Shown here: positions 53,404 to 62,441 of the stretch, one piece after another
Numbering within the stretch: position 1 is the first letter of the stretch
How the letters are laid out: every line of letters starts with the position of its first letter
Origin: Pyxidicoccus parkwaysis
GTDB taxonomy: Bacteria > Myxococcota > Myxococcia > Myxococcales > Myxococcaceae
DNA length: 64,000 nucleotides
Assembly: GCF_017301735.1 (NCBI RefSeq)
Contig: NZ_CP071090.1
Coordinates: 1,736,001 to 1,800,000 of the forward strand
Direction: 5' to 3'
Translations under genes and position numbers: made by a program
Notes under the pieces: model-generated
What the model was told of the DNA's origin: nothing
The model's input: only the letters and a program-made list of their open reading frames with translations
Database searches by the model: none

Positions 53404-54300
53404 ATGCATGCGGGTGACTCCGAGTCCTTCGAGTGGGTGTTGCAGTCCACCGGCGAGCCGTTCGCCTCCCGTCTTCGTGAGGCTCCTGGCGCCAGGGAGG
53501 CCGTGGAGCGCGCCGTCTCACAGGCCGCATCCCTCCTCGACGCCGCCCCCGAGCTACGCGCCTTCGCGCGACACCTCGGCGCCCAGCTCGCGCGGGCCAC
53601 GGACCCGCTGCTCACACTGGAGCGACTGCATGCCCGGGACCTCGCGCTCGCGCTCTCCTGCGCGGAGGGGCTGCCGGCGGCCGGTGCGCTCCTGGAGCAG
53701 GAGGTCTTCTCCAAGCTGCGCGTCCCGCTGTCTCGCATCCATCCCTCGCCGGTGTTCACGGACGAGGTGCTGCAGGCGCTCCGCGCCAACCTCTTGATGC
53801 CTCGCGCGGAGGCACCCTCGCGGCTGCTCGGCTACGCGGGCGCGGGCCCGCTGCTGCACTGGGTGAGCATCTCCGCGACGCGGCTCGCGCTGAGGATGCG
53901 CAAGGCGCTGGGAGAAGAGTCGCAAGTCGAAGCCGAGGTGCTCGCCGCGCACCCCGCGCCGGGAGGACTGGAGCTGGGCTTCGTCCGCGAGGAGGCCCGG
54001 GGGCATGTGCGCGCCGCCTTCATCCGCGCGGTGGCCTCGCTCGACGACGAGGACCGCGAATTGCTGCGCCTGCACTTCGTCGAGCACCTCTCCCTGGAGC
54101 GCATGGGCACCCTGTTCAGCCTGCACAAGTCCACCCTCTCACGCCGGCTCTCCGCGGTGCAGGCGCTGCTGGAGAAGCGGACGCGGCGCGCGCTCGTCGA
54201 GCGGCTGTCATTGCCCGAGCCGGAAGTGGACAGCCTGATGCGCGCCATCCATGGCCGCCTGGACCTGAGCCTCTCGGGCCTGCTGGCGGCGCGCGAATGA
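53404..54300 (+). CDS. sigma-70-like regulatory protein of myxobacterial type
   Basis: The 298-residue protein has a helical N-terminal region without clear homology and a C-terminal region-4-like domain (LDDEDRELLRLHFVEHLSLE, RMGTLFSLHKSTLSRRLSAV). This resembles the lineage-specific sigma-70 family of Myxococcales. Its stop overlaps the start of the zinc-finger kinase gene (ATGA), so the two are probably made together; the kinase's zinc finger would then be its anti-sigma partner. ATG 53404 is preferred over 53386 because GGGAG lies 9 bases before it. Confidence 0.7.
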   Translation: MHAGDSESFEWVLQSTGEPFASRLREAPGAREAVERAVSQAASLLDAAPELRAFARHLGAQLARATDPLLTLERLHARDLALALSCAEGLPAAGALLEQEVFSKLRVPLSRIHPSPVFTDEVLQALRANLLMPRAEAPSRLLGYAGAGPLLHWVSISATRLALRMRKALGEESQVEAEVLAAHPAPGGLELGFVREEARGHVRAAFIRAVASLDDEDRELLRLHFVEHLSLERMGTLFSLHKSTLSRRLSAVQALLEKRTRRALVERLSLPEPEVDSLMRAIHGRLDLSLSGLLAARE

Positions 54301-57300
54301 GCTGCCCGGACGAGAACGCGCTGTCCGGTTATGCGAGTGGAGCGCTGGACTCCGACGGCATGACGGCCGTGCGCCAGCATGTCTCCGGCTGCTCGGAGTG
54401 CCGGAGCGTGCTCGCTGCACTGGGCGGACTGGAGACGCCCCCACCGCGCGTCGACGCGGGACTGCTCGTCTCCGGTGCGCGCGTGGGGCGTTACATGGTG
54501 CTCGGCCTGCTCGGCGAAGGTGGCATGGGGCGCGTCCATGCCGCCTATGACCCGGAGCTGGACCGCAAGGTGGCGCTCAAGCTGCTGAACCTCGCGAGGC
54601 TCGGAGAGGACTCTCTCGCCCAGGCCCGTCAGCGACTGGAGCGTGAGGCCCGCACCATGGCCCGGCTGTCGCACCCGCACGTCGCCCACCTGCACGACGT
54701 GGGGGAGCTCCAGGGGCAGCTCTATCTGGTGATGGAGCTCGTCGAGGGCGGCACGCTCCGGCGGTGGCTCGCGGAGAAGCCGCGCACGCGCCGGGAAATC
54801 CTCGCGCGCTTCATCCAGGCGGCGGATGGGCTGGCCGCCTCGCACGCGTTGGGCATCGTCCACCGCGACTTCAAGCCCGACAACGTCCTGCTGACCCGCG
54901 ACGGCCAGGTGCGCATCACCGACTTCGGCCTGGCCAACGCGGCCGGAGGACTGGGGCCTGCTCGGGAGGACGTGGCCTTCGTCTCCGGCGAGGAATCGCT
55001 CACCGTCACCGGGACATTCCTGGGGACACTCGCCTATGGCGCGCCGGAGCAGCTCCGTGGAGAGCGGGGGGATGCCCGCTCGGACCAGTTCGCCTTCTGC
55101 GTCGCGCTGTACGAGGCGCTCAACGGGCAGCGGCCCTTCGCGGGAGACTCGCGAGAGGAGCTCCTGGCGTCCATGCAGCGCGAGGAGGTACGTCCCGAGA
55201 AGCGGGGCGTGCCCTCGTGGCTCAAGGCCGTGGTCCGGCGGGGACTCTCCGTCGACCCGTCGCGGCGCTTCGAGTCCATGGAGGTGCTGCGCGCCCGCCT
55301 CGCGCGGGAGGTGGGGGCCTGGAAGCGCAGCGCCGCCACGGCGGTGCTCGCGGGAGGTCTGGTGGGCGTGGGCTTCCTCGTGCTGGGGCCTTCAGCGGCG
55401 ACGCCGAGCGAGGCCTGCCAGGGCAGTGAGCGGCACCTCGTGGGCATCTGGGACGCGTCCGTGCGCGAGTCCACGCATCAGGCCTTCCTGCGCACGAATG
55501 ACCCCGCGGCCGAGGCTTCGTTCCAGGCCGTGGCCTCCACGCTGGAGCGGTGGACCCGCGACTGGACGCACGCGCACCAGTCCGCGTGCGAGGCGACACG
55601 CGTCTTCGGCGAGCAGTCGGAAGCGGCGCTGGAGCTGCGGATGACGTGCCTGGACCAGCGGCTGGGAGAGCTGTCGCGCCTGACGGTGGCGCTCCAGGGC
55701 GCGGACGCGCGGACGGTGGAGCGGGGCTTCGGGCTGGGGGCCTCGCTCGGTGGCGTGGGCCGATGCGCGGACGTGCGGACGTTGCAGGAGGCCGTGTCTC
55801 CTCCGGAAGACCCAATGGTGCGCGCGGAGGTGGACGCGGTGCGCGCGGAGCTCGCGCGGGCGAACGCGGAGCTGCTCGCGGGCCATACCTCCGAGGGGCT
55901 GCGAATCGCGCTGCCCGCCCGGGAGCGTGCGCTCGCCACCCATCACCGGCCCTTGGAGGCGGAGGCGCATCAGCTCTGCGCGCGGTTGCAGGAGGACGCT
56001 GGCGCATTCGAAGACGCGCGCGAGTCCCTGGCCCGGGCCTCGCTGGCGGCCGAAGCGGGGCGGCATCTGGGCGTGCTCGCGCGGGTGCTGACTTCCCAGG
56101 CGTGGCTGTACGGGTACGGCCTGGGGCGCACCCCAGAGGCGTGGCCCTTCCTCCAGCGCGCCCGTGCCGTGGCGGAGACGCTGCGAGACGCCGAGCTGGA
56201 CACGCTGCTGGCGCATGGACAGGCGGAGCTCCTGGAGCAGGAGGGGCGCTTCGCCGAGGCGGAGCCATTGCTGCGTGCCTCCCTGGAGACCGCCATCGCG
56301 CGTGGACAGACCCACGCGCACGCGGAGCTGAGCGGCCGGCTGGGCCTGCTGGCCAAACAACAGGGGCGGCTCCTGGAGGCGAAGCGATGGCTGGAGGAGG
56401 CGCTGCGGCTCCATGAGCAGTACTTCGGTCCGGAGCACCGGGACACGGGCCGGGCCCTGTTGAACCTGGGCGGCACGCTGGCCCAATTGGGCGAGCTGGC
56501 GAGGGCCGAGGCCGTCCTCCAGCGGGCGCTCGGAATCCTTCGCAAGACGCTGGGCGAGGAGAACCTGTCGGTGGCCCGGGCGTTGTCCAACCTGTCCCTC
56601 GTCTACTTCGAGTGGGGACATCGGTCCCAGGCGAGGGAGGCCGCGGAGGCGAGCTGGGCCGTGGCGCGCAAGTGCGTGGCCGCCGACAGCCCGGTGCTGA
56701 TGGGGACGGAGTCGAACCGGCTTGGCGTCCTGGGAGAGCAGGGTGAGCGCCTGCTGGAATTGGAGCACGCCCGCCGCGTCCTGGCGTATCGCGAGCGCGT
56801 CTATGGCGCCTCACATCCGGAGGTGGCGCTGGACGTGCATGAGGTGGGCAGGCTGCTGCGCCTCCTGGGGCGTACGGACGAGGCGCGAGGCTTCCACGCG
56901 CGCGGCGTCGCGCTCCAGGAGCCCCTGGTGGCACGGGGCGAGGTGGATGGCGCGGGGCTGCGCGCCCTGGCGGATGCGCTCCTCTTCCTGGGCCGGGTGG
57001 ACGAGGCCCGGCGTCATGTGGAGCAGGCGCTCGTGAGCATGGAGCGGGACTGGGGGCCTTCATCGTCCGAGCGCATCGAGGCGCTGCTCCTCCTGGGCGA
57101 CGTCCAGCTCGCGCGAGGCCAGCCCGCCGAGGCACTGGCGCCGCTGCGGACCGCGCTGCAGGTGCTCACGGAGCGGCAGGTGGTCTCCGCGCGCGTCCCG
57201 AGGGTTCGTCGCCGGCTCGCGCGGGCGCTCCGGCTGACGGGCGCGGTGGAAGAGGCCTGCGAGCAGGCGCGGCTCGCCTGGGGGGAGCTGGCCGTCTGGA

Positions 57301-57362
57301 GTAAGGCCTATGTCCAGGAGACGGTGGAAGCGCGGGCCGAGCTCGGGCACTGTCGAGGGTAG
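54297..57362 (+). CDS. zinc-finger / Ser-Thr kinase / TPR protein
   Basis: The 1021-residue protein begins with an anti-sigma-type zinc finger (Cys3, His28, Cys32, Cys35: HVSGCSECR). A Hanks kinase domain follows at about 65-330: GLLGEGGMGRVHAAYD, VALKLLN, HRDFKPDN, DFGLAN. One membrane helix lies near 345-365 (AVLAGGLVGVGFLVLG), and some 650 residues of TPR units outside end in FLGRVDEARRHVEQALV-like repeats. It overlaps the sigma-like gene by 4 bases. I infer that the zinc finger binds the sigma-like protein and that the external TPR domain senses an envelope signal. Confidence 0.9.
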   Translation: MSCPDENALSGYASGALDSDGMTAVRQHVSGCSECRSVLAALGGLETPPPRVDAGLLVSGARVGRYMVLGLLGEGGMGRVHAAYDPELDRKVALKLLNLARLGEDSLAQARQRLEREARTMARLSHPHVAHLHDVGELQGQLYLVMELVEGGTLRRWLAEKPRTRREILARFIQAADGLAASHALGIVHRDFKPDNVLLTRDGQVRITDFGLANAAGGLGPAREDVAFVSGEESLTVTGTFLGTLAYGAPEQLRGERGDARSDQFAFCVALYEALNGQRPFAGDSREELLASMQREEVRPEKRGVPSWLKAVVRRGLSVDPSRRFESMEVLRARLAREVGAWKRSAATAVLAGGLVGVGFLVLGPSAATPSEACQGSERHLVGIWDASVRESTHQAFLRTNDPAAEASFQAVASTLERWTRDWTHAHQSACEATRVFGEQSEAALELRMTCLDQRLGELSRLTVALQGADARTVERGFGLGASLGGVGRCADVRTLQEAVSPPEDPMVRAEVDAVRAELARANAELLAGHTSEGLRIALPARERALATHHRPLEAEAHQLCARLQEDAGAFEDARESLARASLAAEAGRHLGVLARVLTSQAWLYGYGLGRTPEAWPFLQRARAVAETLRDAELDTLLAHGQAELLEQEGRFAEAEPLLRASLETAIARGQTHAHAELSGRLGLLAKQQGRLLEAKRWLEEALRLHEQYFGPEHRDTGRALLNLGGTLAQLGELARAEAVLQRALGILRKTLGEENLSVARALSNLSLVYFEWGHRSQAREAAEASWAVARKCVAADSPVLMGTESNRLGVLGEQGERLLELEHARRVLAYRERVYGASHPEVALDVHEVGRLLRLLGRTDEARGFHARGVALQEPLVARGEVDGAGLRALADALLFLGRVDEARRHVEQALVSMERDWGPSSSERIEALLLLGDVQLARGQPAEALAPLRTALQVLTERQVVSARVPRVRRRLARALRLTGAVEEACEQARLAWGELAVWSKAYVQETVEARAELGHCRG

Positions 57363-57498
57363 CGGTCGATTTCACGCAACGGTGTCGCCGGGTCTGTCGC
57401 CTCCAGTCAGGGCTGGTTACCCACTGATTGGGGGAGCGCACTTCATGTGCGCACCGGATGACGGCTAGCGTCCTGGGTTCCCTCCCAAGGACGGCGTC

Positions 57499-58185
57499 AT
57501 GCTCCCTCGGATGCAGCGGTGTCTCGCAGCGCTCGTGCTTCTCGGTGTCTGCCTCACGAGTCTCGCCGCGCTGGCGGGGAACCGACCTCCCACCGTGGCG
57601 GCGACAATCAACGGACCGGACACACTGCTGGCGGGCGCCACAGGCACGTTCTCCATCACCGCGAGCGACCCGGACGGCGACACACTCACCTACGCGTGGG
57701 CGCAGCAGGCGCCCGCGTCGCGTGGCACGTGGGTGGGCCCGCGCAATGGCAGTAGCGCCCAGTGGTACTCGCCGGCCATCGGGACGCAGACGTCCTTCAC
57801 CCTGAAGGTCAGCGTCACGGATGGGCGGAGTGCTCCCGTGGTCCGCAGTGTGACTCTCCGCGTGACGGTGCCGCGCTACAGCGCCGACATCCAGCCCGTA
57901 TGGCGCGAGGCGGGTTGTACGCGCTGTCACCCGAGGAGCGGTGGCCTCAACCTGTCGGCCAGCAGCTACACCAGCCTGGTGGGCGCCCGGGCGAATGTGG
58001 CCGAGTGCAACACCCTCTCGCGGGTGAGCGCGGGCAAGCCCGGTGACTCGGTGCTGGTCCGCAAGCTGGAAGGCACGGCATGCAGCAACCGGATGCCGCG
58101 CAACAACCCGACGTACTTCGACCAGCACCCGGACCTCCTGGTGCGGGTGCGATCCTGGGTCCTCGCGGGCGCGCTCGATGACTGA
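57499..58185 (+). CDS. exported PKD-like domain protein with cytochrome c-type motif
   Basis: The 228-residue product has a signal peptide (LAALVLLGVCLTSLAALAGN) and one PKD/Ig-like domain (PDTLLAGATGTFSITASDPD, GDTLTYAWAQQ). A short C-terminal domain contains the haem c motif CTRCH (140-144) with a later RMPRNNP, a possible axial Met. It is probably a periplasmic monohaem protein attached to a binding domain. No cytochrome maturation or oxidase genes are adjacent. Confidence 0.75.
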   Translation: MLPRMQRCLAALVLLGVCLTSLAALAGNRPPTVAATINGPDTLLAGATGTFSITASDPDGDTLTYAWAQQAPASRGTWVGPRNGSSAQWYSPAIGTQTSFTLKVSVTDGRSAPVVRSVTLRVTVPRYSADIQPVWREAGCTRCHPRSGGLNLSASSYTSLVGARANVAECNTLSRVSAGKPGDSVLVRKLEGTACSNRMPRNNPTYFDQHPDLLVRVRSWVLAGALDD

Positions 58186-58320
58186 GTCGCGAGCGCCAGG
58201 GGCCGGGTGACTCGAGAACCGATCGGCCTGGCGTTCAGCCCAGGCTCCACCCGTCAGCGGCCGCCTGCAGACATTCCGGGCGGTGGGCTGGAGCTCGCGG
58301 CGCTCCAGCAGCGGCGCGGA

Positions 58321-58878
58321 TTACTCGAACGCGGTGAAGGAGAAGGTCGTCTGGAGGTCGACTTCCGCTCCCTTGCTCACGAAGGTGGAGGCGGCGGGGC
58401 CGCGCAGGACCACGTCGAACTTGCCGTCGAGGAAGCGGGTGTAGTCGGCGGCAGGAAGCGCCTCGGAGTCGAAGTCCACCTCCAGCTCCACGGGGCCGCT
58501 GCCAGTCGGGCTGTCGACGTGGCCGGCCGCATAGGTGTTGTGGGACTCGTCCATGAGGAAGAGGACCTCGACCCGGCCGTTGAACACCTCGGAGAGCGAG
58601 GACACGCCCGTGCTCTGCGCGCCCAGGGTGAGGGTGAGGCGCGTCAGCTCCACGCTCGAGGGGGACTTGCCGTCCAGCTCCTCGCGCCCCTCATCGACGA
58701 ACACCTTGAAGGGGTTGCCCGACTCGGTCTCGATGCCCTTCTGCGAGGTCACAGTGCCGTTGGCCGTGTCCGAGGACTTGGCCTTGAGGTTGATACCCAC
58801 GGGTGCCGAGTAGGACACCGGGTCCCCACAGCCAAAGAGCGGGAGGGCGCATAGCAGCAGCAGGAAGAGGCGGTTCAT
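58321..58878 (-). CDS. small lipoprotein of unknown function
   Basis: The 185-residue product has a strong lipobox (LPLFGC, Cys17) and a beta-rich mature part. It probably lies at the outer membrane. No family is recognised. It is convergent with the cytochrome-like gene and stands alone in its direction; the decayed kinase fragment and the tRNA lie upstream of it. Confidence 0.65.
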   Translation of the reverse strand: MNRLFLLLLCALPLFGCGDPVSYSAPVGINLKAKSSDTANGTVTSQKGIETESGNPFKVFVDEGREELDGKSPSSVELTRLTLTLGAQSTGVSSLSEVFNGRVEVLFLMDESHNTYAAGHVDSPTGSGPVELEVDFDSEALPAADYTRFLDGKFDVVLRGPAASTFVSKGAEVDLQTTFSFTAFE

Positions 58879-59012
58879 GTCGGGGACTCTTTTCAGAGAC
58901 GAGGGCGCGTCCGGCCGTGAGCGCCGCAGGCTGTCTGTCGCGTAGAGGACCCTCTCGCGGATTCACTGGCCACATGCGCTGTGGTCAGAGGCCCACCTCC
59001 GCGCACCGTCTC

Positions 59013-59205
59013 TTCAAGCCGCGGGCAGCGTGAAGGTGAAAGGAGTGCCCCGGCCAATTCATTCACCACGGCAAGCGCGCCGCCATGCGCCTCGACGATG
59101 CCTCGGATGATGGAGAGCCCCACGCCGCCTCCGGGCGCGCGCGAGGGTGGCCCGCCGCACATGGTCGAAGACGCGGTCGGCGTCGCGGAGCTGGCACGCC
59201 CGGGG
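59013..59205 (-). pseudogene. decayed histidine kinase ATPase domain
   Basis: On the minus strand three reading frames in order give DADRVFDHVRRATLAR, then GGGVGLSIIRGIVEAHGG, then GRGTPFTFTLPAA followed by a stop. Together they match the end of a HATPase_c domain (the G2 box, the IVEAHGG helix and the closing FTLP strand). At least two frameshifts separate them and the rest of the kinase is missing, so this is a relic. Confidence 0.65.
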
Positions 59206-59254
59206 GAGTGGCTGACCTGGCAGCCCCGGACCTGAGAGTAAGGCCCGAAAACAC

Positions 59255-59290
59255 GAAGGCCGGTAGCCCTGTCGAGGACTACCGGCCTTC
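59255..59290 (-). terminator. intrinsic terminator after tRNA-Gly
   Basis: GAAGGCCGGTAG ... CTACCGGCCTTC is a perfect 12-base stem with a 12-base loop, 6 bases past the tRNA 3' end; GTGTTTTC follows on the minus strand and CTTT on the plus strand, so it could work both ways. Confidence 0.75.
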
Positions 59291-59296
59291 TTTGTG

Positions 59297-59369
59297 AGCG
59301 GCGGAAGGGATTCGAACCCTCGACCCCGAGCTTGGGAAGCTCGTGCTCTACCAACTGAGCTACCACCGC
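59297..59369 (-). tRNA. tRNA-Gly (anticodon CCC)
   Basis: The minus strand folds into a standard 73-base cloverleaf: acceptor GCGGTGG/CCGCCGC with one G-U pair, D-stem GCTC/GAGC, anticodon stem CGAGC/GCTCG with loop TTCCCAA (anticodon CCC, reading GGG), T-arm GAGGGTTCGAATCCCTT, and discriminator U73 as expected for glycine. CCA is not encoded. It stands alone and is followed by a strong terminator. Confidence 0.95.
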
Positions 59370-59431
59370 GTGCTGCGAAGCGAGAGCCAAAGTAGGGGGC
59401 GGCCCTCGCCTTGTCAACGGGAAGTGTCGGG

Positions 59432-61414
59432 CTACTCCCCCTCCTCGACAGTGAGCTGATAGGCGTCCTGGAAGTTGGCCTCGCGGTTCTTCGCGTCGCG
59501 CACCTCGAAGACGTAGACGCCGGGCTCCGCGCTGTAGCGGATGGTCTCCGGCTGGTCGCCCTTGGCGCGGTCGGACGTCTGCACGAGCGTCAGCTTTCCG
59601 TCCGGCTGCACGCGGTGCAGGTACAGCCCCACGTCCACCTTGAGGATGCCCAGCAGCGTGGCCTTGATGGACGTGCGCACCGGCCGGTCCGACAAGTCCA
59701 GCCGGTAGAAGTCCGTGTCCTTCACCGGGAACACCGTGCCGCGCACCGCCTTGCCCAGCGTCAATTCCTGGCCCCGGTCCGCGGTGTTGTTGGGCTCACG
59801 CTCCTCGCCGCCGTTGTCCGGCACCGTGGTGATGGAGAGGCGGTAGGGCTGCTCCGCGTTCTCGAAGTCCTTCACCCACTTGCCGTCCACCTTGCGCGAC
59901 GCGCCCTCCACGCGGAAGTAGCAGCTGCCGTTGCACGCCACGTTGTTGAGGCGCTCGGGCTCCTTGATGGCGCCGTCGTTGGCGCGCAGGAGCACCGCCT
60001 CCTTCTCGCCGTCGCCCTGCGGCGGCTCCACCATGGACAGCACCAGGTCCAGCCGCTCCACGCCGGACAGCTCCACCTTGGCCAGCACCGGCTCTGTCGT
60101 CTTGAGGACGAAGTTGTCGATGTCACCCTTGGGCGACAGGAAGCCCTCGCGGAAGCCGCCGGCCGTCAGCGGCGTGGCCTTGTAGAGCTCGTCGTTGGGC
60201 TCCAACTCCGCGTTGGCACCGGCCTCCTCCTGCGTCACGGTGAGCGTGTACGGCGCGGTGGCGCTGAAGGTGCGGCGGGCGTCCTTGCCCGTGCCCGTCC
60301 AGCCTCCCTTCACCACCACGTAGACGACGCGGTCCGTGGCGCGCACGCCGATGTTGCGCAGCGACAGCGCCTCGCCCTCCTTGCCGCGCAGGGAGAACAG
60401 CGGCGCCTCCGCCGCCGACAGCACGGAGAGCTCCGGCCGCACGCCCTCCACGCCGGACAGGTCAATCTTCAGCGCCACCGACGGAGGCTCGGGCGGCACC
60501 GCCGGCGCCGTGCCCGCGTCCTGCGCCTGCGCCGCCGCCGCGCCACCGATTTCGCCCGGCGTGCCCTGGCCCTCGGTGGGCGCGGCTGCCGGGGCGGGAG
60601 GAGGCGGCTCGCCCCCGGCGAAGGTGCCCTCGGGCGCGGAGGAGGGTGGGGCGCCTTCCTGCGCGGTGCCCTGCTGCGGGGCCGCGGCTTCGCCACCCGG
60701 GGGCGGCGTGGCGGTGCCGGTGCCCTGAGCGGGGGCGCCCTCCGTGCCGGTGGGCGCGGTGCCCTCGGTGCCCGGAGCCGTGCCGCCGCCCGGTGCGGCG
60801 CCAGCGGGGGCCGCGGGCTCGGGCAGTTCGATGCGGTACCAGTCCTCGTCACCCGCGTGGCCGAGGTAGGCCGTCACCGTCTGGCCCAGCGGCAGCGGGG
60901 CTGCGTCCACGGCGCGGTCATTGGGCTCGCGCTCCTCGCCGTCATTGGGGGCGCGCATGCGCACGTCGAGGGTGTACGCGCCGCCCACGCCCTTGCGCGC
61001 GGGCACCACACGCACCCATCGCTCGCCGTCCACGTAGAGGTTGGGGAAGCGCTCCGGCTTGCCCTCGCCCTCGCTGTTGATGGCGGCCAGCCGGTTCCTG
61101 TCGCGGTCGTAGACCTCCAGGGTGATGTCGCCGCCGGGCAGCCCGGACACGGTGACGTCGGCGATGCGTGGGGCCGGGGGCGCGAGGCGGTACCAGTCCT
61201 CGTCCGCCTTGTTCGGCTGCGCGGTGAGCTCCGCCGTCACCGTGCTGTCACGGGTGATGGCGAGCGCCTGGTCCGGCCGCTCGTTGGGCTCCTTCTCCGT
61301 GAGGGCGGAGGGCCCCGTCTCCACCGGGCCCGCGTCCTGGACCGCCGGTGTCTTGTCCTCCTTGCAGGCGACCAGCATCGCCGCCAGCACACAGCCCCAC
61401 CCCCAACGTCGCAT
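59432..61414 (-). CDS. lipoprotein with four EPN/PPC-type domains and a low-complexity linker
   Basis: The 660-residue product has a lipobox (LVAC, Cys17) and four pre-peptidase C-terminal (PPC)-like beta-sandwich domains, each begun by an EPN motif (KEPNERPDQA, REPNDRAVDA, LEPNDELYKA, REPNNTADRG). Between the second and third lies some 120 residues of Gly/Ala/Pro/Thr/Glu linker. PPC domains usually help secretion or surface attachment of enzymes; no catalytic domain is present here. ATG 61414 has GAGGAG 6 bases upstream. It is probably a surface or periplasmic binding protein. Confidence 0.8.
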   Translation of the reverse strand: MRRWGWGCVLAAMLVACKEDKTPAVQDAGPVETGPSALTEKEPNERPDQALAITRDSTVTAELTAQPNKADEDWYRLAPPAPRIADVTVSGLPGGDITLEVYDRDRNRLAAINSEGEGKPERFPNLYVDGERWVRVVPARKGVGGAYTLDVRMRAPNDGEEREPNDRAVDAAPLPLGQTVTAYLGHAGDEDWYRIELPEPAAPAGAAPGGGTAPGTEGTAPTGTEGAPAQGTGTATPPPGGEAAAPQQGTAQEGAPPSSAPEGTFAGGEPPPPAPAAAPTEGQGTPGEIGGAAAAQAQDAGTAPAVPPEPPSVALKIDLSGVEGVRPELSVLSAAEAPLFSLRGKEGEALSLRNIGVRATDRVVYVVVKGGWTGTGKDARRTFSATAPYTLTVTQEEAGANAELEPNDELYKATPLTAGGFREGFLSPKGDIDNFVLKTTEPVLAKVELSGVERLDLVLSMVEPPQGDGEKEAVLLRANDGAIKEPERLNNVACNGSCYFRVEGASRKVDGKWVKDFENAEQPYRLSITTVPDNGGEEREPNNTADRGQELTLGKAVRGTVFPVKDTDFYRLDLSDRPVRTSIKATLLGILKVDVGLYLHRVQPDGKLTLVQTSDRAKGDQPETIRYSAEPGVYVFEVRDAKNREANFQDAYQLTVEEGE

Positions 61415-61541
61415 CACATTCTCCTCGGCAAACGGGCCGTCATCCTTCCTCGCACGGACCCGGTGTCAAGCGCCCCAACATCCGCGCCGCCGCTTTCATC
61501 CGCGATTGGAGGCCTCTCGGCAGGCGATCAAAGATGCGCCC

Positions 61542-62381
61542 ATGCGAAGCCCCCTCCTCGCCCTCCTGCTCGCCGCCTCCAGCGCGTCCGCCGCCTCCAC
61601 CGTCCCCCCCGGCTACGTGGAGACCTCGGACTGGCTGGAGCGCAAGGCCCAGCCCGAGCGCTATGGCCCCCTGAACCTGCTCGACGGCCGGGACACCACC
61701 GCGTGGTGCTCCTCCGGCGAGTCCCCGGCCCCCATCACCATCGGCTTCAAGGACGCCGTCACCGTGGACGAGGTGCGCGTCTACACCGGTGACGGCACGG
61801 ACCGGGCCGCATTCAAGGCCCGCGCTCGCGCCAAGAAGCTCACCCTCACCAGCGTGGACGCCGCCCGCAGCCTCAAGGTGGAGGACAAGCGCGGCCTCCA
61901 GACGGTGACGCTGAGCCAACCCCTGAGCGGCGCGCGCTTCATCCTGGAGGTGGTGGACCGCTTCCCCGGCGCGGACGACGCGGCCCCCGTCTGCATCACC
62001 GACCTCGTCTTCTACTCGGGAGGCAAGGCCCTCAACGGCACGTGGCTGGCCCCGCGCCTCAAGTACGACGCGCGCCTGGCCCCGCTCCTGGGCACCTGGT
62101 TCGGCGGCCTGGAGGGCGCGCCCGAGAGCTTCCTGTCCTTCTACATGGACGGCACCTTCCGCTACACCCGCGAGCCCCTGGAAGGCGGTGGCCCTACCTC
62201 CGTCACGGGCACGTACACGCTGTCCGGAAGCAGACTGTCCCTGGACGTGCCGAAGCGCGGAAAGGTGGCCGCGCGCCTCCAGAAGGGCGGAGACGAGGGC
62301 GTACGGATGCCGGAGGCCACCCTCGAGGTCGAAGGGCCCGTGGCGGAAGAATGGGGCCGCGAGTTTCGCGGCAAGCCCTGA
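61542..62381 (+). CDS. exported discoidin-like (F5/8C, NADase-type glycan-binding) protein
   Basis: The 279-residue product has a signal peptide (LLALLLAASSASAAS). A discoidin-like glycan-binding domain follows (YGPLNLLDGRDTTAWCSSGE, ITIGFKDAVTVDEVRVYTGD) at about 25-170. The C-terminal domain (LGTWFGGLEGAPESFLSFYM, FRYTREPLEGGG) resembles a small lipocalin-like barrel. ATG 61542 starts the signal peptide. It is divergent from the EPN lipoprotein with 127 bases between. I infer polysaccharide binding in the envelope. Confidence 0.78.
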   Translation: MRSPLLALLLAASSASAASTVPPGYVETSDWLERKAQPERYGPLNLLDGRDTTAWCSSGESPAPITIGFKDAVTVDEVRVYTGDGTDRAAFKARARAKKLTLTSVDAARSLKVEDKRGLQTVTLSQPLSGARFILEVVDRFPGADDAAPVCITDLVFYSGGKALNGTWLAPRLKYDARLAPLLGTWFGGLEGAPESFLSFYMDGTFRYTREPLEGGGPTSVTGTYTLSGSRLSLDVPKRGKVAARLQKGGDEGVRMPEATLEVEGPVAEEWGREFRGKP

Positions 62382-62441
62382 GCCCGGCCAGGGAGGCGGC
62401 GAGCGCCACCCGGCCAAAGGCCCCGGGGAGGAGCCGGGCGC

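Noticed and set aside
58186..58320. Possible terminator between the cytochrome-like gene and the lipoprotein
   Set aside because: Only weak, interrupted pairing (CAGCCCA / TGGGCTGG) was found, too loose to call.
59411..61541. Open plus-strand frame across the EPN lipoprotein
   Set aside because: It is a codon-bias shadow of the minus-strand gene and shows low-complexity Arg/Gly/Ala sequence.
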